A stretch of 64,000 nt of DNA from Planctomycetota bacterium (GTDB lineage: Bacteria; Planctomycetota; Planctomycetia; Pirellulales; Pirellulaceae): contig JAPLNI010000026.1 of the NCBI GenBank assembly GCA_026692865.1, forward strand, positions 207,135-271,134, in the 5' to 3' direction. Shown in pieces: positions 53,581-62,016 of this stretch. Each line of letters opens with the position of its first letter. Position 1 is the first letter of the stretch. The position numbers and the translations under genes are program-made. The notes below the pieces were generated by a model that had not been told where the DNA came from, ran no database searches, and saw only the letters and a list, made by a program, of their open reading frames with translations.

Positions 53581-54714
53581 ATGTCCAAGCGTGTTTTACT
53601 TGCGATGAGTGGCGGCGTCGACAGCTCCGTAGCTGCCCTCTTGCTGCAACGCGATGGATACGATGTCACGGGCGTCTTCATGAGGCACGGCGAAGAATCT
53701 GCAAGCAGTTGCAAAGTCGAATCCACTGGTGAGAACCCGCTTCTTCCGATCCTTCAAGGAAGAACCGACCACAAGCAAGGTTGTTGCAGTGCCAGCGACG
53801 CAATGGATGCACGTCGAGTAGCTGATCGACTCTCAATTCCGTTTTATGCACTCGACATGCAGTCGGACTTCAAACGTATTGTCGATTATTTTGTTGACGA
53901 GTATCGATCAGGCCGAACCCCCAACCCGTGTGTGCAGTGCAACAACTGGATTAAGTTTGGTCGGCTGTTCGAATATGCGGACGGAATTGGTGCCGAATAT
54001 GTCGCGACAGGTCATTATGCGAGAATGCTTCCAACTGGCGATTCAGCAAATCCCTTTGGACTCCATCGCGGAATCGACGATGGCAAGGACCAGGCATACG
54101 TTCTAGCCGGTATCGACCGTCGTTTTCTAACACGAATGATGCTCCCAATCGGAGGCTATCAGAAATCAGAGATCCGCAACTTGGCCGCCGAGGTCGGTCT
54201 GCGTGTTGCTGACAAGCGAGATAGTCAAGAGATTTGCTTTGTCGTCTCCGGTAAACATGGTGAGTTTGTAAGGCAACGTTCCAATGAAGATAGCTCGGGT
54301 GAAATCGTTACCACCGAAGGCAAAGTCGTTGGGAAGCATTCGGGAATCGAAAGCTTTACAATCGGCCAACGCAAAGGGCTTGGCGTTGCGATGCATGAAC
54401 CTTATTTCGTCACCGAGATCGATCGCCAGCGACATCGCATCGTGATCGGTCGCAAGGAGTCGCTTCAAAGAACGAGACTCATTGCCAAGGACGACAACTG
54501 GCTATCCGACGTAGTCTTCGATGCTCCGTTCGAAGCGTCTGTGCAGATTCGCTACAACTCGTCCCCCGAGCCAGCAGTAGTCGTGCGAAGACTAAACCGA
54601 GAGTTCGAAGTCACTTTCGATCAACCCGTCGAAGGCATCGCACCAGGACAATTAGCAGTCGCCTTCGTTGGCGACCGCGTTCTAGGAGGTGGTTGGATTT
54701 CCTCAACCAGCTAA
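53581..54714 (+). CDS. mnmA: tRNA-specific 2-thiouridylase MnmA
   Basis: MnmA puts the sulfur on U34 of tRNAs for Lys, Glu and Gln. The 377-residue form from ATG 53581 starts MSKRVLLAMSGGVDSS, with the PP-loop SGGVDSS at residues 10-16. The catalytic cysteines appear in NPCVQCNNWIKFGRL and EICFVVSGKHGEF, and the C-terminal beta-barrel is present. An insertion of about 20 residues with extra cysteines (SASSCKVESTGENP, GCCSASD) follows the first strand. The open frame starts at 53524 inside the previous gene, but that would move the PP-loop away from the N-terminus. Confidence 0.96.
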   Translation: MSKRVLLAMSGGVDSSVAALLLQRDGYDVTGVFMRHGEESASSCKVESTGENPLLPILQGRTDHKQGCCSASDAMDARRVADRLSIPFYALDMQSDFKRIVDYFVDEYRSGRTPNPCVQCNNWIKFGRLFEYADGIGAEYVATGHYARMLPTGDSANPFGLHRGIDDGKDQAYVLAGIDRRFLTRMMLPIGGYQKSEIRNLAAEVGLRVADKRDSQEICFVVSGKHGEFVRQRSNEDSSGEIVTTEGKVVGKHSGIESFTIGQRKGLGVAMHEPYFVTEIDRQRHRIVIGRKESLQRTRLIAKDDNWLSDVVFDAPFEASVQIRYNSSPEPAVVVRRLNREFEVTFDQPVEGIAPGQLAVAFVGDRVLGGGWISSTS

Positions 54715-54740
54715 CACGCTGCCCAAACCTATATCTTGAG

Positions 54741-54823
54741 GTAGCTGAATTCGTAAGAATTCAGAAGTCGGTGTAAAGAGTGGCCATAGTTTCGAACATC
54801 AGATGTCTTACGACATCTGCTAC
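54741..54823. repeat. Dispersed palindromic element, family B copy 3
   Basis: An 83 bp element with ends GTAGC/GCTAC, a left palindrome GAATTCGTAAGAATTC, the AGAAGTCGGTG block, an unshared middle, and a right palindrome AGATGTCTTACGACATCT. The right half is a perfect palindrome around TTACG. Like copy 1 it lies between convergent genes (mnmA and ndk). Confidence 0.88.
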
Positions 54824-54874
54824 GTGTACAACTACAGACCTTCAACTTCAAAAAGCACTCGCCCCAATCTAATC

Positions 54875-55333
54875 CTACTCGTCCGAGGCTTTGAAGCTAC
54901 CGATTAGCGTTGGTGCGTATGGACAAAGTTCTGACTCAGCAAAATACAGCTTCAATTCGCGAACGGCTGATTCTTCGGAATCACTTGCGTGGACCAAGTT
55001 CATTTGACGGGACGAGCTGAAATCGCCACGAATGGTTCCCGGTGCCGCTTTTAGCCCGCTGGTTGCACCTAGCATTTCACGCACGACGCGAATGACTTCC
55101 AATCCATCGATCGCCATCGCAACAATCGGTGACGAGGTAATGAATTCTTCCAAAGCGGGATAAAATGGCTTCGCAACGTGCTCGGCGTAGTGTTCTTGCG
55201 CAAGTGCTGGGGAAACGTGGAGCATCTTCATCGCAACAATATTCAAGCCCTTGGCTTCAAAGCGGCCGATGATCTCACCGATCAAACGACGTTGAATACA
55301 GTCTGGTTTAAGAAGCACGAGAGTACGTTGCAT
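54875..55333 (-). CDS. ndk: Nucleoside diphosphate kinase
   Basis: Ndk equalises nucleoside triphosphate pools by a phospho-His intermediate. The 152-residue protein has the start MQRTLVLLKPDCIQRRLIGE, the conserved RPFYPAL-type loop (here KPFYPALEEFI), and the active site NLVHASDSEESA with His115; the usual motif is NxxHGSDS, so Ala replaces Gly next to the catalytic His. Length and layout are normal. Confidence 0.96.
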   Translation of the reverse strand: MQRTLVLLKPDCIQRRLIGEIIGRFEAKGLNIVAMKMLHVSPALAQEHYAEHVAKPFYPALEEFITSSPIVAMAIDGLEVIRVVREMLGATSGLKAAPGTIRGDFSSSRQMNLVHASDSEESAVRELKLYFAESELCPYAPTLIGSFKASDE

Positions 55334-55420
55334 GGCGGAAACACTTTCAAGGATCGAGTAAACAAAGAAACTTCAGCCATATAGTTTGATCAATAATGAT
55401 AACTACGCAATAGTACTCGC

Positions 55421-57196
55421 TTACCCTTCGTCTTTCGCCAATTGCGATCTTCCAAAGGCGAACTCGAATTCACTCAGCGCTGGCACCATCATTGCCAATG
55501 TCGTAAATCCATAGGCCGTCACCAGAACACTAAAAACGGTGAGTTCCTGATCGCGAATGATAAAGCTGGTGATTGCAAAGAAAGTTAAAAACGGAAGCCC
55601 GAACGCAGCCAGAGTGATCGCTGGCGAGGGGTTGCGATGTCCAAGTGCCACATACAGACCTGCACCACCCCCGATGATGATTGCCAAAAACGGAGCCAGC
55701 TGCCTACCAAACGACCCGCGGAAACCGATCATGATTAGCATGCAGGTTACCACCCCCAGGAACAGGAAAAACACCGTTCCAAGACTTGTCCCAATGGCCG
55801 ATCGTGACTTGCTGTAAATCATGCCACAGTGAATGCCTAACATCGCTACGAATATGTCCATCACGAGCAGACCGATGAGACTGAAAACGAGATTCTCACC
55901 GCTAACAGCTCCCTGCGTTGCAAGCCAGATACAGACGCCCATCGGCAACAGGACCATCTCCTTAGCTACATAAAGTACGCCAACAAGCTTTCCGAATAAA
56001 AAGCTTCTCGGTGTGATCTCGGTGACCAACAATAAGTCGAGAGCTTGCCCATCGCGCTCATTGGTGATCGAATTTACTGCGAGTGCATTGATGATGATCA
56101 GCGAGACGACAAAAAGTGGCGCTAGGAGCATCGCTGTTTCTGGAACAAGCGATTCATTCACACTCGATTTTTGCAACGCGATGCCCGACCGAATTGCAAA
56201 GTAGAGCCCCGCAACGATCAATGATCCAAATAATAAATAGGCCAAGCGAACAATCAAGACCTTCCGGCCGTATGCCCAAGTGCACATCTCTCGCCACAGA
56301 ATTGGGTTGTCCCATACGCGACGTGGCTCACGCACTTTCCAAGTCGCCGCTAGTTTCAAATCGGTTGGGTTTGAATCTCCTTCACTTTCCTGAGCCAACG
56401 GTCGCCCTTCGCGTGAAGGGTTCCAAATGCGCAGTCTTTGAATCGACAAAGCAACTAACGCGGTCGCAATCCCACAAAGTATCGCTCCGGAAATCCATGG
56501 GGATTGGATCCCAAAAAATGTAGCTAGCTCCGGAATCGGACGAGCCGCCGTGGTCGTCGCTCGGAGAGGACTGAGCAGCGCGCCCCAAGCGGGATCGACC
56601 CCCGGAATGGCTCCAGCAAAGGCAACCTCTGCAAACGCCAGAAACAACGTGATTCCTAAGAGACTAAGTGCGATCGCTTGGAAAGTCTTTTCACGCCAAA
56701 AACCAATTGTTGCACCGAAAGCACCGCAAGCAAAAATCGCCCCCAACGTGATCCACGCGACTTGGAAGACTTGCCCAACAGAAACACCCCCAAGCAGCGT
56801 TAACGACATCATCACCACAACGCTACCGGCGAATAGATTGAGAGCTGATAAAAACCCAGCGCTCATTTTGCCAATCACAATTTCCCAGTTCGAGAGCGAG
56901 GTCATCAGCAGGAGAATAAATGTCCGCTTGTCTTTCTCTGAGCTAACGGCGGTTGCCCCGGCAAGTGTTGCGATGCACATCACCACGATGACTTGAAAAG
57001 GAGCGATGATCTGAAAAACCAGCGAGCTAAATCGAGTCAGATTACCGATGCTTGTCACCGGTTGGATTCCCGCTAGTAACAACCACGCAGTACAAACGAT
57101 CATAAACATCGCAAGCACGAAAATGACGCGGCCAGCGAAATGCGTAACGCGTCGCGGTTGAGTGAGGACTTCACGATCAAAAAGAGAACCAAGCAT
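55421..57196 (-). CDS. ABC-2-type transporter permease (fused two-half form)
   Basis: A 591-residue protein with about thirteen hydrophobic segments. The first half (residues about 20-260) and the second (about 330-585) each look like an ABC-2 permease unit, with the cytoplasmic linker between them rich in charged residues (SREGRPLAQESEGDSNPTDL). Features such as TAVSSEKDKRTFILLLMTSL and TNERDGQALDLLLVTEITPR repeat the same E-K/R-x-x-x-T/A-L-x-L pattern once in each half, supporting internal duplication. No ATP-binding gene is adjacent, so its partner and substrate are unknown. Confidence 0.88.
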   Translation of the reverse strand: MLGSLFDREVLTQPRRVTHFAGRVIFVLAMFMIVCTAWLLLAGIQPVTSIGNLTRFSSLVFQIIAPFQVIVVMCIATLAGATAVSSEKDKRTFILLLMTSLSNWEIVIGKMSAGFLSALNLFAGSVVVMMSLTLLGGVSVGQVFQVAWITLGAIFACGAFGATIGFWREKTFQAIALSLLGITLFLAFAEVAFAGAIPGVDPAWGALLSPLRATTTAARPIPELATFFGIQSPWISGAILCGIATALVALSIQRLRIWNPSREGRPLAQESEGDSNPTDLKLAATWKVREPRRVWDNPILWREMCTWAYGRKVLIVRLAYLLFGSLIVAGLYFAIRSGIALQKSSVNESLVPETAMLLAPLFVVSLIIINALAVNSITNERDGQALDLLLVTEITPRSFLFGKLVGVLYVAKEMVLLPMGVCIWLATQGAVSGENLVFSLIGLLVMDIFVAMLGIHCGMIYSKSRSAIGTSLGTVFFLFLGVVTCMLIMIGFRGSFGRQLAPFLAIIIGGGAGLYVALGHRNPSPAITLAAFGLPFLTFFAITSFIIRDQELTVFSVLVTAYGFTTLAMMVPALSEFEFAFGRSQLAKDEG

Positions 57197-57279
57197 GGAA
57201 GAAAAAGTCGATGTTTGAAAAGGTAATCCGAATTATCCGCTTTGAGGCCGATCACAAAATCGAACCAAAGAGGAAACCC

Positions 57280-57322
57280 GGGGAGATTAAATTAGGGGAG
57301 ATTAAATTAGGGAGATTAAATC
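57280..57322. repeat. Three tandem copies of a 15-base unit
   Basis: GGGGAGATTAAATTA occurs at 57280-57294 and 57295-57309 exactly, and at 57310-57322 as a shorter variant GGGAGATTAAATC. It lies upstream of the ABC permease gene, about 85 bp from its start, so variable copy number might affect expression. Confidence 0.85.
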
Positions 57323-57427
57323 AATTGTCAGGAATCGTACCCATTTCACTCCCGTTCCGAAGCAAAACGCAACTACGTGTGTTGTAGGATTGTAAATTAA
57401 ATGTTTTCATTATAATCAGTGAGATCG

Positions 57428-58384
57428 TTATTCGACTGCGACGGTCCCGATTCGCCTAGAGCGTATCCAGATGCTGGAAGCAACATAAATCGCTAAGCCT
57501 GCCCAAACCATGACAAATCCGAACCATCGTGCGGCAGGCACAGGCTCACGCATGACATACCAGCCCATCCAAAACTGAAGCGTAGGAGCGATGAACTGAA
57601 GTAAACCCATCGTCGAAAGTGGAATCCGCTGGGCACCAAAAGCGAACAGAAGTAGCGGAATCGTCGTGACCGGACCCGTGCTCGCAATCAATAAATCCCA
57701 GCCGAAACCGTCTTGCCCCAGAGCTGAAATTCCATTCACGAAGCGATAGGCAAGGTAAACAACCGCGGGAACAAATAGCATCATCGTCTCAAGCCAAAGT
57801 CCTGGGATGGCTGCCAGCGAAGCCCTCTTTTTCACTAGTCCATAAAGCCCGAATGACAAAGCCAATGTTAACGCTAAATATGGAACCGAACCGTACTGCC
57901 ATGTTAAGTAAGCAACACCAGAAGCAGCCAACGCGATAGAAACCCAGTTTATCCATCGCAGTCGTTCACCCAAGACAATCACTCCCAATGCGACACTCAT
58001 CAAAGGATTAATGAAGTACCCTAAAGAGCTCTCGACAATCATTTTGGCTTGAACACACCAAACGAAGACCAGCCAATTCACGCCGACAAGTATCGATGCG
58101 ACGATACTCCAGCAAATCACCGTACTTCGTTGCTCAACCGGAATATAGATAAGGCCCAGGAAAATGTCTTTCTGCTGATGTCTACTGATCGAATGCGGAT
58201 CTGAAAACTTCAGATACACCAAGACGATCGTCAGCGTGATGAAGGCCCAGAAAACCCGATGACATATCAGTTCAACCGGATCAAAGCGATTTAGCAGTTG
58301 CCAATAAAGCGGGATGATTCCCCACAACGCGTATGCAGCAACAGCGGCGACATACCCGCCACTTAACTTTGTTTCATCTTTAAT
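57428..58384 (-). CDS. rarD: RarD-type EamA-family transporter with an apparent ATT start
   Basis: A polytopic transporter of the RarD branch of the drug/metabolite superfamily, about ten membrane segments, 318 residues from 58384. The longest frame with a usual start begins at TTG 58327, which would cut off the first half of TM1. The frame upstream is open back to a TAG near 58408 and encodes GGYVAAVAAYALWGIIPLYW, which aligns well with the E. coli RarD start. The only plausible initiator there is ATT at 58384, placed ten bases after AGGAAGG. Alternatively a one-base deletion has shifted the frame from the out-of-frame ATG at about 58379. The substrate is not known. Confidence 0.82.
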   Translation of the reverse strand: MKDETKLSGGYVAAVAAYALWGIIPLYWQLLNRFDPVELICHRVFWAFITLTIVLVYLKFSDPHSISRHQQKDIFLGLIYIPVEQRSTVICWSIVASILVGVNWLVFVWCVQAKMIVESSLGYFINPLMSVALGVIVLGERLRWINWVSIALAASGVAYLTWQYGSVPYLALTLALSFGLYGLVKKRASLAAIPGLWLETMMLFVPAVVYLAYRFVNGISALGQDGFGWDLLIASTGPVTTIPLLLFAFGAQRIPLSTMGLLQFIAPTLQFWMGWYVMREPVPAARWFGFVMVWAGLAIYVASSIWIRSRRIGTVAVE

Positions 58385-58394
58385 TTTAAGAATA

Positions 58395-58401
58395 CCTTCC
58401 T
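58395..58401 (-). promoter_or_regulatory. Strong ribosome binding site AGGAAGG for rarD
   Basis: On the minus strand AGGAAGG is ten bases before ATT at 58384 and about 70 bases before the TTG at 58327, so it supports initiation at or near the ATT codon. Confidence 0.6.
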
Positions 58402-58478
58402 GGTTCTAAGAGCTACTCAATGCACGGCAACCGTACCGCAAATTGGGAGTTCAATACAATTCACGGTTGGCGTGATGC

Positions 58479-58566
58479 CTGAGCCGCCGGCGCTAGCCGC
58501 GTTGTTGGACGTTCCTGCGCCAGCGGGTAGTTGGTCTTTTGAACTCGGCTAAAGCCTCAGGCTCAA
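58479..58566. repeat. Dispersed palindromic element, family A copy 6
   Basis: Starts CTGAGCCGCCGGCGCTAGCC and ends GCCTCAGGCTCAA (imperfect inverse complement). It shares its interior with copy 4 at 37864 in the same orientation: both contain GTTGGACGTTCCTG and GTCTTTTGAACTCGGCTA. It lies between the rarD and acid phosphatase genes. Confidence 0.85.
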
Positions 58567-58623
58567 TACATTGTACGTTGCCGCAAATGTTTGGCGTCCT
58601 ACCAGTTAATCGTTCAAACATGA

Positions 58624-59745
58624 CTACGGCAACCTCGGTTCTAATTGCTTTGCGTCATCAATGCCTTTACCAAGCGGCTTCTGCCACTCGCCATAAGCAG
58701 GATTTGGAAGCAAAATCCAATCCTCACCAAACTTTTCACGTTGCTCGTCAACCGTTGCTTTACGCGCATCAATTCGCTTCGCGGGTTCGACCAACATTTC
58801 ATCATCCTTGAACATGTTATCAAAATCTCGGAGGTTATCCCCCACGTACATCAGCACATCATACTTGTCAGCAATCAACGCACGTCGACTATCTTTATTC
58901 GACTTCGTATTCGCGTCCGCACAAAGGAGCAACTCCGTCGGAACCGAGATCTGATAACGCTTCAAGACATCAAGCATTTCATCCTGTGCACGAACATTTC
59001 GATTGGTGATGTAGATCGGCTGAATGCCAAGTGTCTGAAGATGGTGAATGAATTCAACAGCACCAGGTACAACCCCAACGTCGTTGCTTCCACCCTTTTC
59101 CCACTCGGCCCAGTAGTCGTTGTTATAGGCCCAACCCTCGCGAATCTGGCGTGTTTGAAACTGTCGATTATCAAGTACCGTTTCGTCCAAATCCAAGACA
59201 ACCGCCGGTGGCTTTGTTGGGGCTGCACCATCAACTCTTTCGCGTCCTACACGAGCAATAATTTTGTCGTGAATGACTCGCTTTGCCCATCGATAAGTCT
59301 GAAGACAAATCGCGCGATACTCTGCCGAAGTTTGCATATACAAATTCGAATCCAAGCCACGGTAAGCAGGCGACTCCAACACCACTTCGTTAACAGCCCC
59401 GCTTTCTTTAGCCGGATCGCCTTTCTTAGCCGACTTGTCAGGAGCCACATTTATTGCGATGGCTTGTTTATCTGCCTCTGGAGTGGATACAGTAGCTTGA
59501 GCGACTGGTGCTTCAGTAGCTGGGGCTTTCGCGATTTGGATCTCCGCGACTGGTGCTTCGAACGCTGGGTTTTCTGAGATTGAGGGTCGGACCGAGTCCT
59601 CGACGATAGTTGGGGCTCCACCCTCGGATCGTAAATTGGTCGAAACGAGCAGCGGACCGTATACGACGCCGCCACCGATCAGAATCCCTACCAGGAAATT
59701 CCCCCAACTCGAACCCGATTTAGTCGTTTTATTGCGTTTATTCAT
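58624..59745 (-). CDS. HAD-superfamily acid phosphatase (subfamily IIIB), membrane-anchored
   Basis: A 373-residue protein. Residues 14-32 form an N-terminal anchor (GNFLVGILIGGGVVYGPLLV), followed by a linker of about 80 residues rich in Ala, Pro, Glu and Val (PVAEIQIAKAPATEAPVAQA). The catalytic domain begins near residue 125 and has the HAD motif I VVLDLDETVLDNRQF, motif II IYITNRN and motif III/IV VGDNLRDFDNMFKDDE. This matches class B/C acid phosphatases and lipoprotein e(P4)-like nucleotidases, which dephosphorylate nucleotides outside the cytoplasm. No nearby nucleotide transporter is seen. Confidence 0.93.
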   Translation of the reverse strand: MNKRNKTTKSGSSWGNFLVGILIGGGVVYGPLLVSTNLRSEGGAPTIVEDSVRPSISENPAFEAPVAEIQIAKAPATEAPVAQATVSTPEADKQAIAINVAPDKSAKKGDPAKESGAVNEVVLESPAYRGLDSNLYMQTSAEYRAICLQTYRWAKRVIHDKIIARVGRERVDGAAPTKPPAVVLDLDETVLDNRQFQTRQIREGWAYNNDYWAEWEKGGSNDVGVVPGAVEFIHHLQTLGIQPIYITNRNVRAQDEMLDVLKRYQISVPTELLLCADANTKSNKDSRRALIADKYDVLMYVGDNLRDFDNMFKDDEMLVEPAKRIDARKATVDEQREKFGEDWILLPNPAYGEWQKPLGKGIDDAKQLEPRLP

Positions 59746-59888
59746 TCGTAATCTATCAGCTGCTTTTTCAGTTCTTAAGATTTGGGCGCGACTTTATAAT
59801 CGAGCTTGCTAAGATAGTCTAAGGTGACATTAAGCCTCCCTTTCCTCCCTCACGTGAATCCTCATCTTACTCGCTAAAAACCGCACTT

Positions 59889-60779
59889 ATGGGACTGTTT
59901 GACAAATTTCAGGGACTCTTTGGCGGCGGGAAGCGAGGCGTCGATGTCGAGCTGAGATTCGAACGTTTGCGGTCGGCCGTTTCCGGAACGATGAGCAACT
60001 TCTATGTGGCTCGCGATCGAGAACGAAACAACGAAATCGTAGGGGTAAAGCTATGTGATCCCGAGAAAGTTGATTTCTTTGAAAGTCGTTTTAAAGGGCT
60101 TAACAAGCCATCAGAGGGAGTCATCGCAACATCGATGGTCCACCCTAATATTGCCAAGACTTACGAATACGGGATGACCAACAAGGGACTTCCCTATCTT
60201 GTGATGGAGTTTATTGACGGCCCCGGAATTCAATTGATCGTTCAAGAACGCGACGAAGCATCCGTCAAAGGGAAGCGGTTGAGAATGATTCGCGAAATGG
60301 CGACTGCTTTGTCCTACGTGCACCGCTGTGAATACATTCACCGAGATATCTGCCCTCGAAATTTCATCTGTAGCAAAGACATGAGCATTGTAAAACTGAT
60401 CGACTTCGGGCTTACCGTTCCTGCAACAAAGCCATTTATGCAATCAGGCAATCGAACAGGGACTCCGCTTTATATGGCTCCCGAAATTATTCGCCGACGC
60501 CCAACCGACAAACGAGTCGATATCTTTTCCTTCGGTGTTACTTGCTATCACTTATTGACCTTCGAACTTCCGTGGCCTGCGACCGACACCACTGGGATGG
60601 CTGCGTTGCATCACGACACGTCGCCAGCAACAGACATCTTCTCCTATCGACCTGATCTGGATCGAGCACTCGGCACGGCCGTGATGAACGCAATGAAACC
60701 AAACGTTAATGATCGAACGGCGGACATGGAAAGTTTTCTAAGGCAAATCAAAAGCTGCAAATCTGAATTCGCGGTGTAA
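59889..60779 (+). CDS. Serine/threonine protein kinase-like protein, atypical motifs
   Basis: A 296-residue soluble kinase-fold protein without the extracellular sensor found in many bacterial Ser/Thr kinases. Lys54 (VGVKLC) is the likely ATP-anchoring residue. The glycine-rich loop is poor (SAVSGTMSNFYV). The catalytic loop reads HRDICPRNFI, with Asp153 and Asn158 present but the usual Lys of HRDxKPxN replaced. DFG is at 172-174, followed by GTPLYMAPE and the DIFSFGVTCYHLL helix. It may be an active kinase with an unusual loop or a weak one. The next gene begins 35 bp downstream. Confidence 0.88.
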   Translation: MGLFDKFQGLFGGGKRGVDVELRFERLRSAVSGTMSNFYVARDRERNNEIVGVKLCDPEKVDFFESRFKGLNKPSEGVIATSMVHPNIAKTYEYGMTNKGLPYLVMEFIDGPGIQLIVQERDEASVKGKRLRMIREMATALSYVHRCEYIHRDICPRNFICSKDMSIVKLIDFGLTVPATKPFMQSGNRTGTPLYMAPEIIRRRPTDKRVDIFSFGVTCYHLLTFELPWPATDTTGMAALHHDTSPATDIFSYRPDLDRALGTAVMNAMKPNVNDRTADMESFLRQIKSCKSEFAV

Positions 60780-60814
60780 GAACTAAACAATTGATCGCTC
60801 AATACAAACATTAG

Positions 60815-62008
60815 ATGCCCACTGATACACTTATTTCCGAAGATGGTTTTACACTGGAGCAGTGGCAGGCTTTTGTTTGCGGTAAAGCATCTCCGATTGT
60901 TGACTATCAAAATAAACTTGCTCGCCGCGCACTTTCGAAGTTCTCGGATCCTCAAAACTGGGCCTGGACGCGTAGGCTTTTGGAGCAGTCCAGCGATCAA
61001 TGGGTCGCAAGGATGGTTGCTGATGCCTATCCAGTCAATGCTTTAGTTCACGACGTTTGCTCTGGCGCGGGAGGAGATAGTGTCGCACTGGGATTACGCG
61101 GGCCAGTCCGCTCGCTAGATCTTTCGCCAATCGCATGCCTGCTTTGCGAGTCAAACTTGCAAAGCAATCGCGTGAAAGATTTTGCTGTCGAGAACAACAT
61201 CGCCGAATCTCTGATTGTTAGCCACGACGATTGGGTTCATATCGATCCCGATCGTCGATCTCTTGGCACTGTAGGCAGCGGGAATCGTACGACGAACGCC
61301 GAGTATTTCATGCCGCCGCTGGAGATTGTCTTGCGATTGATTTCGGAGTCGCACGGTGGTTCCATTAAAGTCGCTCCGATCACTCAAGCGGACGAAACTT
61401 CCTTCGCTAAATGCGTGACTGGGAACCATTTATTTCATCAAATGGGTAAGCAGTTTATATCTTGGGGAAATTCCGTTCGGCAGCAGCGCTGGTGGTGGAA
61501 CATCGATCGATTTCCATCTGGCACGATAACTATATCGACCATGCAAACCAAAGACCTTTGGACTCATTGGACCTTTGAAGCCATCGATAGACCGTCCCAT
61601 GAACATTTCGAACGAATCACCGAAACCATTCCTGCAAACGCTCGCTTCATCGGCGACACAGATCCCGCCGTACGAGCCGCGGAAGCACAAATGATTCTTG
61701 CAAACCAACGAGACAGTGAAGTACTGGGATCCGAGCAAGGTTACTTCTTCACCGAAGCAATCCCCAGCAGTAGCGATGCACTGATTCAGTGGTTCGAGAT
61801 CGAAGAAATCCTGCCGTTGGATCGAAAGAGATTGAGGCAGTATCTCCGATCCAACAACATCGGCGTACTCGAGATAAAAGTTCGAGATGCTCAGATTATT
61901 CCAGAAGTACTTCGCAAAGAGATGAAGCTATCTGGGGACAAATCTCGGACTTTGCTGATTACTCGGACTGGAAAAAAATTGATCGCAGTAATCGCCCGTC
62001 GGTTCTAG
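60815..62008 (+). CDS. SAM-dependent methyltransferase with THUMP-like C-terminal domain
   Basis: A 397-residue cytoplasmic protein. The SAM-binding motif is VHDVCSGAGGDSVALGLRG at about residues 78-96, followed by RSLDLSPIACLLCESNLQSN, in which the Asp binds the ribose. The C-terminal segment (about 330-395: SNNIGVLEIKVRDAQIIPEV, then LITRTGKKLIAVIARR) matches the THUMP-like domain found in a subgroup of these enzymes. RNA is the inferred substrate. A typical catalytic NPPY-like motif is not obvious. It follows the kinase gene closely. Confidence 0.82.
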   Translation: MPTDTLISEDGFTLEQWQAFVCGKASPIVDYQNKLARRALSKFSDPQNWAWTRRLLEQSSDQWVARMVADAYPVNALVHDVCSGAGGDSVALGLRGPVRSLDLSPIACLLCESNLQSNRVKDFAVENNIAESLIVSHDDWVHIDPDRRSLGTVGSGNRTTNAEYFMPPLEIVLRLISESHGGSIKVAPITQADETSFAKCVTGNHLFHQMGKQFISWGNSVRQQRWWWNIDRFPSGTITISTMQTKDLWTHWTFEAIDRPSHEHFERITETIPANARFIGDTDPAVRAAEAQMILANQRDSEVLGSEQGYFFTEAIPSSSDALIQWFEIEEILPLDRKRLRQYLRSNNIGVLEIKVRDAQIIPEVLRKEMKLSGDKSRTLLITRTGKKLIAVIARRF

Positions 62009-62016
62009 ATCGCCCG

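Noticed and set aside
58645-59577. 310-residue plus-strand open frame opposite the acid phosphatase gene
   Set aside because: The minus-strand gene has clear HAD motifs; the opposite frame has no family features and is a shadow of its codon composition.
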